Virus record (IMG/VR): IMGVR_UViG_3300018428_000023
Coordinates: 1 to 58,038 of that record
DNA: 58,038 nt
Origin: a virus
Direction: 5' to 3' (one strand)
A model generated the notes under the pieces. The model was not told the DNA's origin. It saw nothing but the letters and a program-made list of their open reading frames with translations, and searched no databases. Both the position numbers and the translations under genes were made by a program. Positions 31,292 to 39,400 of this stretch are shown piece after piece; the first letter of the stretch is position 1; each line of letters starts with the position of its first letter.

Positions 31292-32917
31292 ATGAGTTAT
31301 AAGAAATACTATTGGCTTAATGAGGAGAGCCGCACCTTTTTATCAAGAGGTTATATAAATGAAAGTCCTGAACAAAGAATTAAAGACATTGCAAACACAG
31401 CTGAAAAGTATCTTAAAATTGAGGGTTTTGCTCAGAAGTTTGAAGATTACATGGCTCGTGGTTTTTACAGTTTGTCTACTCCTGTATGGATTAACTTCGG
31501 TAAGCAAAAAGGTTTACCTATTAGTTGCTATGGTTCTAATGTGGATGATACTTTAGATAGCATCCTTAATGCTGGTCGTGAGATTGGTATGATGTCTAAA
31601 TATGGTGGAGGCACTAGTGTATTTCTAGGAAACATTAGAGAGCGTGGTGCTACTATATCAACCGGTGGTACTGCAGATGGACCAGTTCACTATGCTAGAA
31701 TCTATGATACTGTTGTTGATGTGTGTAAACAATCAGAAGCAAGACGCGGTGCTTGTGCTGCTTGGTTGCCAGTAGAACATCCAGATATCTTAGAGTTCTT
31801 AGATATTGGTAGTGAGGGTAATCCTATTCAAAACTTACAGTATGGTATTACAGTAGGTGATGCTTGGTTACAAGAAATGAAAGAAGGAGATGCTGACAAA
31901 CGTAAAGTATGGGCAAAGATTATTCAGAGGCGTAATGAGTTTGGGTTTCCTTACATTATGTTTAAAGATAACTCTAACAATAACTCTCCTTATAAAGAGT
32001 TAGGTCTAGAGATTACAGCATCTAATTTATGCTCTGAAATCCAGTTGCCTACAGATAGTTACAATTCATTTGTATGCTGTCTTGGTTCTTTAAACCTATT
32101 ACACTGGGAGGAGATTAAGGAGACTGATGCCATTGAAATCTATGTAATGTTCTTGAATGCTGTTATGGATGAGTTTATTACAAAATCTTCTACATTACCA
32201 GGATTAAAAAGAGCTTATAGATTTGCTAGTCAACACAGAGCTATTGGTCTTGGTGTTCTTGGTTATCATTCTTTCTTACAATCTAACCTGATTGAGTTTG
32301 AATCTCTAGAGGCTAAGATGTGGAATAACCAAATCTTTAAGATTATTAAAGATAAAAGTGATGAAACATCTAAGTGGCTACATGAGTATAAAGGTTACAC
32401 ATCTTTGAGAGACGGTTATGCAAATACAACGTTGCTTGCAATTGCACCAACTAAATCAAGCTCATTTATTCATGGTCAAGTGTCTATGGGTATTGAACCT
32501 ATTAAATCTAACTACTTTATAAAAGATCTTGCCAAGAGTAAGACAGTATATAAAAATCCATTCTTGGAAGCTGAGTTAGAAAAACATGGTTTGAATACTG
32601 AAGAAACTTGGGATAGCATTCTAAAGAAAGATGGTTCAGTCCAACACTTAAACTTTCCAACTAAGGAAGTGTTTAAATCATTTATTGAAATCACACCAAA
32701 AGAGATTATTCTCCAGGCAGCTCAGAGACAAAAGTATATTGATCAGGCACAGTCATTAAACTTAATGATTCATCCTAGCGTACCTGCAAAAGATATTAAT
32801 CAATTGTATTTGTACGCCCATGAGATGGGTGTTAAAACACTATACTATCAATTTAGTCAAAGCTCTGCCCAGGCATTCTCTAGAAATATTTTAGAGTGTG
32901 CAAGCTGTGAAGGATAA
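31292..32917 (+). CDS. nrdA: ribonucleotide reductase class I, large subunit
   Basis: I choose ATG 31292 (MSYKKYYWLNEESR) rather than 31271, which overlaps nrdB. 541 residues, short because the N-terminal ATP-cone is missing. Active-site residues: Cys79 in PISCYGSNV, Asn245-Cys247-Glu249 in NLCSEI, Cys262/263 in FVCCLGSLNL, and a C-terminal CASCEG thioredoxin-type Cys pair. A Tyr pair (YYQFS) near the end fits radical transfer. Without the ATP-cone, dATP inhibition is expected to be lost, useful for a replicating phage. Ends at a strong terminator. Confidence 0.93.
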   Translation: MSYKKYYWLNEESRTFLSRGYINESPEQRIKDIANTAEKYLKIEGFAQKFEDYMARGFYSLSTPVWINFGKQKGLPISCYGSNVDDTLDSILNAGREIGMMSKYGGGTSVFLGNIRERGATISTGGTADGPVHYARIYDTVVDVCKQSEARRGACAAWLPVEHPDILEFLDIGSEGNPIQNLQYGITVGDAWLQEMKEGDADKRKVWAKIIQRRNEFGFPYIMFKDNSNNNSPYKELGLEITASNLCSEIQLPTDSYNSFVCCLGSLNLLHWEEIKETDAIEIYVMFLNAVMDEFITKSSTLPGLKRAYRFASQHRAIGLGVLGYHSFLQSNLIEFESLEAKMWNNQIFKIIKDKSDETSKWLHEYKGYTSLRDGYANTTLLAIAPTKSSSFIHGQVSMGIEPIKSNYFIKDLAKSKTVYKNPFLEAELEKHGLNTEETWDSILKKDGSVQHLNFPTKEVFKSFIEITPKEIILQAAQRQKYIDQAQSLNLMIHPSVPAKDINQLYLYAHEMGVKTLYYQFSQSSAQAFSRNILECASCEG

Positions 32918-32923
32918 AAGTAA

Positions 32924-32956
32924 GGGGAGAGCCTTATAACTCTCCCCCCTTTTTTT
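32924..32956. terminator. terminator between convergent nrdA and the exported protein gene
   Basis: GGGGAGAG (32924-32931) pairs with CTCTCCCC (32940-32947), 8 bp, followed by T-run from 32950. Separates nrdA (plus) from the gene at 32955 (minus). Confidence 0.85.
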
Positions 32957-33437
32957 ATATTATTTTTCTAAAGGAAAGTTGGATTAATTCTCTACTAGAT
33001 GATGTAATTGAAGGTTCAAATGAAAATTCTTCTTTTAATTGAATATGGGCATAAATTGTTGTAGGTGTCTTGTAATATCCGTTTTTTGGAAGGGGACCTA
33101 ATAACCAAAGCGGAGCAATTCCTACTCTAATTTTATCGTTTAATTGATATTCTACTTGAACTAATCTAAGTCTGAATTGAGTATTCATTTGATATGTAGA
33201 ATCCCCACCCTTATAACTTTCAGTAGTAAATAAATTCACTAACTCAGCTCGGGGGCCAAATTTAAATTTACCATAAGTAAATTCTTTTTCTATACTAATA
33301 GATAGAGAATTGTAGTATGAAACATTTACTGCCATCTCTACAAAAACACCTTCAGATTTAGGAATTGTATCTTTTTCTTTTGCAGAAACAAATAATGAAG
33401 AGAATAACACAAAGCATGAAAGGATAAAATATTTCAT
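32955..33437 (-). CDS. exported beta-rich protein (outer-membrane-like)
   Basis: 160 residues. N-terminal signal peptide MKYFILSCFVLFSSLFVSA, then a beta-rich body with alternating strands (GVFVEMAVNVSYYNSLSISI, then EYGKFKFGP-like segments, FRLRLVQVEYQLNDKIRVG, and a final LIQLSFRKII). This resembles small outer-membrane beta-barrels. It contains a Cys in the hydrophobic part but no lipobox. Possibly a phage-encoded receptor-modifying or lysis protein; function unknown. It is alone on the minus strand between two plus-strand cassettes, as a moron-like gene would be. Confidence 0.68.
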   Translation of the reverse strand: MKYFILSCFVLFSSLFVSAKEKDTIPKSEGVFVEMAVNVSYYNSLSISIEKEFTYGKFKFGPRAELVNLFTTESYKGGDSTYQMNTQFRLRLVQVEYQLNDKIRVGIAPLWLLGPLPKNGYYKTPTTIYAHIQLKEEFSFEPSITSSSRELIQLSFRKII

Positions 33438-33567
33438 AATAGAGAGATTTATATATATATAATATATGTATAAGTAAGGGTAGTTTATCCATTACATTTG
33501 TCAAAAACCAGTCAAATAAGCGGCTGACCCTTCTTGTTTTGCAAGCTTAAAAATTGTATATTATTAT

Positions 33568-33678
33568 ATGGATGCATATGAATACTTTAAAACAAAAGAA
33601 TTTAAATCTTTAGGCTTGCCTAAAAAAATATGGTTACGCTTGCAGGTTGCATTCTTTGAAACTATACAAATGTTATGA
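33568..33678 (+). CDS. 36-residue leader-gene of the signalling cassette
   Basis: Read directly: ATG at 33568, TGA 33676-33678. DAYEYFKTKEFKSLGLPKKI, then WLRLQVAFFETIQML. Amphipathic and basic in the middle. Its stop overlaps the next ATG (ATGA), so it starts the coupled set with the membrane protein, histidine kinase and regulator. Confidence 0.58.
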   Translation: MDAYEYFKTKEFKSLGLPKKIWLRLQVAFFETIQML

Positions 33679-33863
33679 AAAACTTTTCTTCTATAAGAGC
33701 AGTGTACCTATTGATGTCTTTAGTTCTATTGATGGGTTTATTGCTTAAAAATTGGTATGTAATATTATTTGTAGTTGTTATGCTACAAGTGGGTGTGTGG
33801 ACAAAGTTTTGTCCCAGCAAATGGCTTTTTGAAAAACTTGGTTTCCGTAAGAGTGATTTGTAA
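33675..33863 (+). CDS. DUF2892-like small membrane protein
   Basis: 62 residues. Two hydrophobic helices (AVYLLMSLVLLMGLLL and WYVILFVVVMLQVGVWT) followed by KFCPSKWLFEKLGFRK, the C-P-S/x-W-L-x-x-x-L-G ending typical of YgaP/DUF2892-type inner-membrane proteins. Stop overlaps the kinase start by 1 nt (TAATG), so it is likely co-expressed. It might be a membrane partner of the kinase. Confidence 0.7.
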   Translation: MKNFSSIRAVYLLMSLVLLMGLLLKNWYVILFVVVMLQVGVWTKFCPSKWLFEKLGFRKSDL

Positions 33864-34768
33864 TGGGTGCTTTACAGGGTATATCAAAAAAGAGTAGAAT
33901 ATCTTTACTTATTGCTGTCATTATTATGATAGCGTTTTTTGGTGTAGAAACTTGTATTGTATTTGGTCTTTGTGAACCCAGTTATTTTTTAGCCGGTTTT
34001 GGATATGCTTGTATTATTGGTTTTATGCCACCCTTTTTTATAGTAGTAGTTGAATTTTTACAACAAAAAAAAGCAACACTGTCAAGCTTATCACAAAAAA
34101 ATATATACCTAGAACATGCAGCAAAAATCATTAGACATGATATGCACAGTGGTATCAATACTTACCTACCGAGAGGAATCAAGTCCCTTAACCGCAGACT
34201 TACTGAAGAAAATATTGAAGAACTCAGAATCAAAGCACCGCTGCAATTAATTACAGATGGTTTACATCATGCTCAAAAAGTGTATGCTGGTGTATATGAG
34301 TTTACAAATTTGGTAAAAGAGAACGCTGTCTTAAACACAGAAACTTGCAATCCAAAAAAAATATTAATTGACTATCTTAGGTTAACTGCTTATAAAAATC
34401 AAGTAATATTAGATGACAGTTTACCAGAATCATTAGAATTAAATGAAGCATTGTTTTGTACTGCTATAGATAATTTAATTCGTAATGGTCTTAAGTATAA
34501 TGATAGCCCAACTAAATGGGTTAAAATATATCATGAAGGATCTTACCATACTGGTTCATTTATTGTGGTGGAAGATAACGGTCGTGGTATAACACAAGAA
34601 GAATTTATAGAATTAAGTAGACCTTATGCCAGAAAAGAAGGCCAACAAGAACAAGGCACAGGGTTGGGCTTAAACATATGTATTGAAATATTAAAAGAAC
34701 ATGGATTTAAAATATCCGCAGAAAAGAAATTAAAAGAAACTGGAACCAAAATAAAAATTGAATTATGA
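33863..34768 (+). CDS. membrane histidine kinase
   Basis: 301 residues. Two transmembrane helices (about 13-36 and 41-66) with almost no exposed loop, so signal sensing must be within the membrane or via partners. H-box: IIRHDMHSGIN, with phospho-His92. ATP-binding domain: N-box AIDNLIRNGLKYN (Asn204, Asn208), G1 VVEDNGRGI (Asp238, Gly240, Gly242), G2 GTGLGLNIC (265-271). All catalytic residues are present, so it should be active. The next gene is its cognate-looking receiver; four-base overlap. Phage-encoded complete two-component pairs are rare. Confidence 0.88.
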   Translation: MGALQGISKKSRISLLIAVIIMIAFFGVETCIVFGLCEPSYFLAGFGYACIIGFMPPFFIVVVEFLQQKKATLSSLSQKNIYLEHAAKIIRHDMHSGINTYLPRGIKSLNRRLTEENIEELRIKAPLQLITDGLHHAQKVYAGVYEFTNLVKENAVLNTETCNPKKILIDYLRLTAYKNQVILDDSLPESLELNEALFCTAIDNLIRNGLKYNDSPTKWVKIYHEGSYHTGSFIVVEDNGRGITQEEFIELSRPYARKEGQQEQGTGLGLNICIEILKEHGFKISAEKKLKETGTKIKIEL

Positions 34769-35202
34769 TTAATACATTAATGTTAATTGATGATGAGAAT
34801 CTATTCCACCTAGTATTTGAGGATGCGTGCTCTCTACTAGATATGGCCTTATCTATTGAAGCCCTTGATAGCTCTGATGAAGCAGATGCTAAATTTAAAA
34901 AATGGTTTCCTGATGATCCTGATCATGAAAGACCTGAGTGTGTGTTTGTTGATCTTAATATCATTGGGTCTTCTTATGATGGTATTGAAATGATTAGAAA
35001 GGTAAACCATGAGTATGGTAATGGTTGCGTTATTGGCATTATCTCCTCTTCTTCTGATACACAAGAGATTGAGAAAGCCAAAAAGGTAGGCGCACAATTC
35101 TGGATTATTAAGTCTGATGACATTGAACCACGTCTTGAAGAGTTTATGAAAGACTATGATGGATATGTTAAAAAGACAGCACCTTTTAAAATATATAAGT
35201 GA
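34765..35202 (+). CDS. receiver-only response regulator
   Basis: 145 residues. Receiver fold with Asp9/Asp10 (LMLIDDEN), phospho-acceptor Asp63 (VFVDLN), switch Ser in IISSSSD (Ser94-97), conserved Lys116 (WIIKSDD). No output domain follows. It is CheY- or Spo0F-like, so phosphorylation probably acts through a protein partner. The coupled neighbours (kinase before; coiled-coil membrane protein after, by GTGA overlap) suggest such a partner is encoded here. Insertions around 47-56 (WFPDDPDHERPEC) are unusual. Confidence 0.86.
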   Translation: MINTLMLIDDENLFHLVFEDACSLLDMALSIEALDSSDEADAKFKKWFPDDPDHERPECVFVDLNIIGSSYDGIEMIRKVNHEYGNGCVIGIISSSSDTQEIEKAKKVGAQFWIIKSDDIEPRLEEFMKDYDGYVKKTAPFKIYK

Positions 35203-35780
35203 TTGAAATAACTGAACATACAAGGAACGTACTATTAGAGGTTGCCAAAAAGAAAAAGATATATGTTGAAGGCAGCTTTCTAAAACTATTACGTGCACCC
35301 AAAGATGATCAGGAATTTGCAGATTACTTAGAGCTTTGTAAAAAAAAGGATACAGATGCTCGTAGAAAAAGACTTCAAGTAACAAAACAAGTACAGGCTC
35401 AGAATAAAGAGCTTGAAGCTAAACAAAAGGAAAATGAAACCTTAATGATTGAACTTGAAGCAGCTTTAGAAGAGGCACAAAAATTAAAAGAACAAGCTGA
35501 AGCCGGAATGGATAAAGCACTAGAGGATTTGGATCTAATGCAAAAGCGTAGTCAGTTTGAGCTTATAGGTACTATTGTGAGAGTAGCACTAGTTATAATT
35601 GTAGGTGTAGGTGTTCTTACTACTGTAATGTATGGTCTTGCTTTAGTGTCGGGTACTGATACTCAGATAATTGGGAGTACCTGGTCTAACATGTTTGGTA
35701 TATTATTAACCAACGCGTTTAGTATTGTAGGTACTATAATGGGTGTAAAGTATGCAACAGAAAAATCAGAAGACAAATGA
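35199..35780 (+). CDS. coiled-coil protein with two transmembrane helices
   Basis: 193 residues; starts with GTG at 35199, overlapping the regulator stop (GTGA). Residues about 55-115 form a long charged coiled coil (KRLQVTKQVQAQNKELEAKQ, then ETLMIELEAALEEAQKLKEQ). Then two transmembrane segments: FELIGTIVRVALVIIVGVGV, continuing into TTVMYGLAL, and MFGILLTNAFSIVGTIMGVK. Similar coiled-coil membrane proteins may act as output partners for the receiver. No family recognised. Coupled to the following gene by ATGA. Confidence 0.72.
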   Translation: MIEITEHTRNVLLEVAKKKKIYVEGSFLKLLRAPKDDQEFADYLELCKKKDTDARRKRLQVTKQVQAQNKELEAKQKENETLMIELEAALEEAQKLKEQAEAGMDKALEDLDLMQKRSQFELIGTIVRVALVIIVGVGVLTTVMYGLALVSGTDTQIIGSTWSNMFGILLTNAFSIVGTIMGVKYATEKSEDK

Positions 35781-36358
35781 AAAAATATTTTACTAGCATA
35801 CAGTCTGTGGCAATAGCTGTATTAATCATTGTTATATTGCTGATGAGGGCTTGTGATAAACAAGATCCTGTAGAACCTGTGATTATCACAAAGATTGAGA
35901 CTGTCTTTGATACTATTACAAAAGAAGTACCCGTTTACGTACCTAAATATGTACAGAAAATAGAGACCGTAATAGATACTATAGTTAAAACTCAACCTGT
36001 TGACACAACAGCAATACTTAGAGATTACTTTGCTACATATGTGTATCAAGATAGACAAGAGTTAGATAGTCTTAATCTAACAATTATAGACTCTGTATCA
36101 CAAAATAAAATCTTTGCACGTACTATATCATATGATTTAATATACCCTACTACAACAATCACAAAAGAGATCTATTTAAATAATAGAGAGCTTTATTGGG
36201 GAATTGGAATGCAAGGTAGAACTGACCAGCTTAACTATGTTGGCGGTGAATTACTTTATAGAAACAGAAAGAAACAAGCATATGGTCTTGGTATAGGTAT
36301 AAACCAAGATCTTCAGCCTGTAGTATCCGGAAAGCTTTATTGGAAAATAGGAAAATAA
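35777..36358 (+). CDS. membrane-anchored periplasmic protein
   Basis: 193 residues. Signal-anchor helix SVAIAVLIIVILLMRAC, then a periplasmic region with an internal repeat (KIETVFDTITK and KIETVIDTIVK) around EVPVYVPKYVQ, and a beta-rich C-terminus (YWGIGMQGRTDQLNYVGGEL). Proteins with this pattern recur in Bacteroidota phages, sometimes listed as DUF6808-like; role unproven, possibly spanin-like or envelope spanning. Last gene of the cassette; a structured RNA region follows directly. Confidence 0.7.
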   Translation: MKKYFTSIQSVAIAVLIIVILLMRACDKQDPVEPVIITKIETVFDTITKEVPVYVPKYVQKIETVIDTIVKTQPVDTTAILRDYFATYVYQDRQELDSLNLTIIDSVSQNKIFARTISYDLIYPTTTITKEIYLNNRELYWGIGMQGRTDQLNYVGGELLYRNRKKQAYGLGIGINQDLQPVVSGKLYWKIGK

Positions 36359-36359
36359 C

Positions 36360-36450
36360 GGCTAGGTTGCTAGAGTTTGGGGCTTTAACCCACTTGGCTT
36401 GTCTCTCCCTCTACAACCCAGCTCAAACTAATCACCGTCTATAGGTGATT
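36360..36450. other. structured convergent intergenic element
   Basis: Outer stem GGCTAGGTTG (36360-36369) with CAACCCAGCT (36414-36423), continued by TAGAG (36371-36375) with CTCTA (36409-36413), giving about 15 bp with one mismatch and one bulge. An internal stem TGGG/CCCA carries a 7-nt loop (36378-36392). A second hairpin AATCACC/GGTGATT (36430-36450) adjoins. This is a strongly folded element between convergent transcripts: a bidirectional terminator or a small RNA. It superficially resembles a tRNA but lacks D- and T-loops. Confidence 0.6.
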
Positions 36451-39400
36451 ATTTAACGTAGAACTCTCTTTCTTGATCAAAGTTCTGCCATCTCTGTATT
36501 GTATATAAGAAAGGCAATACATCATTCCACTCCTTGGACATTTTAAGATCTCCTTTTCTTTTACCTCTTTGATAAACAACCTCTTTGTTTTTTCTAAACT
36601 CTTTATCATCTAAGAACAATCCATATACTGCAGTTTGTCCCGTTGAATATATAGCTTCTGAGAACTGACCAAGAACGTTAGCTGATGCAATAGGGTTCTT
36701 AATTAATTGATAAGCCTGCGGCCAACCAACAACCGGCCAGAAAGCATAGAGTTCTTTTGATGCTCTATCTGCATTGTACTTTAAAAGGTTTTTCAATCTC
36801 TTTTCAATTTCACCATCATCATCATCGGTTGCAAGTACACCACCTAAGAGCTCAGTTAATGCCCATATAGTTAATACTAAACCAATTTCTCCCATTGTAG
36901 TATAAGCACCTGTAATTTTATTTTTGATACGTTGTTCTACGTGACCATAGTTTATACCCTCTTCTCTTGCAAAATCTTCTGCAAGTTTTTCAGCATAAAC
37001 CTTATTTAAGTTTTTGATATCTGATAGATTTTTAAACGCAAACGCAAAGAAACTGGTAAAAGATCTATAACGTCCCTCTACCCAACCTAAGTTCTCATCG
37101 TATTGCTCTCTTCTCATTCTAGATTTGATTGAAGGAGCAACCCATTTTTTAAACTGTACGGCAAGCTTACCAAGAAAATGTGATTGCATAACCATTCTAT
37201 CTGCTCGTGCATAGCTACCATGAATTCTTTTATTAACCTCTCTAATTTGATTGCGTAGCTTATATCTATATTGATCATTCCACTCAACCTCATTACCATT
37301 CATATCATAGATCTTATATTTTGGATCTATAACAATTGTTTGATTTTTACTGTCCCATGTAGATGCTTCATAAAGGTTTACTTCATTTCCGTTTTCATCC
37401 ACTGCTTTATGTGAGGCCACCATTGCCATACCAATTTTAGTTTGAACATTATATTCAAAACTATCATTAAGCAAATAGAACCAGCTACCAGCCTTTTCAA
37501 AGTAACTATCTTGGTCCGTTTCTCTGATCTCTGTTTTCTTATCCATCATACGGAGTACATCAACCCAACCTTCCCATTTAGTCATAGGTTTTTTAGGATC
37601 ATAGTAACCTTTCTTACCATCAAGTATATACCCAGTTCTTCTAACTGATTTTGCCAGCACCTGCTCAACATTAAATTCTTTTTTCATTTGAAGGTATGCC
37701 CTCCTTTTAAAGAACCTACCACCCATAAGTTCAATGGTGTTGTTTAATAAACCAATTGTAAGGTTGTTAATATTACCTAAAGGGTTTGTTGCTACATAGG
37801 CAAAGGAAGAATAACCCATTAGTAAGCCAGACATTTTTTCTAATGCAGTCTGAGTAAGATTTTCATTATCATAGAAAACCATTCTAGCCCATTTTTTTAT
37901 TCTCTTTTGAATATTCTTTTCAAGATCATTTTCTCGTGTACCTACAGGAACCATCTTTCTAGCCTTACTTGCACCAGAAACAATTGCATTTCCCAAAACG
38001 CTAACAACATTATCTGATTTTGCTTCTGGAGCAAGGACTTCTCTTTTATCAGATACCTTAATAAATGAAGTAACAATATCTTCAATCGTAGACATGACTT
38101 CAAAATTCTCAGCCATAGTATTAAACTTAAGAAGGCTTGTTCCAAGATCAGTGTTTAGTGTTTCTCTTGTGGGTTTTTTTCTTAGTCTTTTTTCCTCTAC
38201 ATCTAAGATATCCATCTTATTTCTATATTCTGTTTTAGATATAGCTTTAGAATCTAATCTGGTTTTTAATAGAGTTCTTTTTTCTTCAATCTTTTCAAGA
38301 TCTTTTTCTGTAGCCAAGTTGCCTGTGTAATAAATAGGAAGAGTGTTTGCAATTTCACCTTTTTCATTTACTACAACTCTTCTATAACTACCTGTTTCCT
38401 TAAAGAAGTCACCAACATTTCTCTTCATTTTAGCAAACATCTTAGCTACAACAGGACCTTCTCTTTTAATTTTATTTGCAAGAATTGTTGGTATTCTACC
38501 GGCCATTTGTTCCATTACATTAGGTGGAAGCTTTTTTGTTAGCTCCTCCATTGTCTCAACATAGAATTGATAGAACTCTCTTCTTGCAATAGACAACTCG
38601 TCTTCCACTGCAGGATTCATTATGGCGTCATACTTTTCATTAAGCATGCTAACCTTTTTACCATTTACAGTAGCTTGAGCTTTTGCATATCTATATTTAT
38701 TGTAAGGTACCCAAATTTGACCTGGTGATAAAGTCCCTGTAGGCTCACCATTTTTCTTATCCATAAAGAAAGTTTCTTTGTACTCACCATAAGTTTGTCT
38801 GAACTTTCTCCAAGACTTTGCATCTACAGATCTTTTCTTTTTCCAAATAACAAAACCACTTGCTGTTATTTCAGGTCTTTCATACTTTGCCCTTAGAGTT
38901 TTAAACTCCTCTGTGTATGCATGGTAATCTCCATCTACAATATCACCTTCGCTAGTACCTCTCTCTGCTCTCCAGAATCTAGCATTTTCTTGTTTTAACT
39001 CGTAAAGCTTTTTATTATATGCTAGCTCTTCTGGTGTAGCTTCATCTTCATTAAACTTTTCAATGTATTCCATTCTATTACCATCTTCATCAAATAGTAA
39101 GTCTCTAAGTTCTTTGATCTTATTATAGTATTGAGGACCTAATCTCTGAACAATATATCCAGTTGGTAAACCAGCCTCATCAAACTCTAACATAAAGTTA
39201 TAAAGGTCTTCCGGTTTTGTACTTGGATCTAATTTAGCAAGTTTACCAGCAACAGCTCTAATTTTATTTTCTCTTGCTTGTGCTTTATCTAAGTATTCTT
39301 GCTCTTTATATTTATATATCTTATCCAATACGGCAAGTAGAGTATCTCTATTTGTAGCCATATCACCAGTTTGATATTCAATATCATTAATATCTCTGAC

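Noticed and set aside
36360-36423. tRNA-like fold, possible suppressor tRNA
   Set aside because: No D-loop GG, no T-loop consensus (TTCNA), position 33 of the 7-nt loop is C rather than T, and total length is too short.
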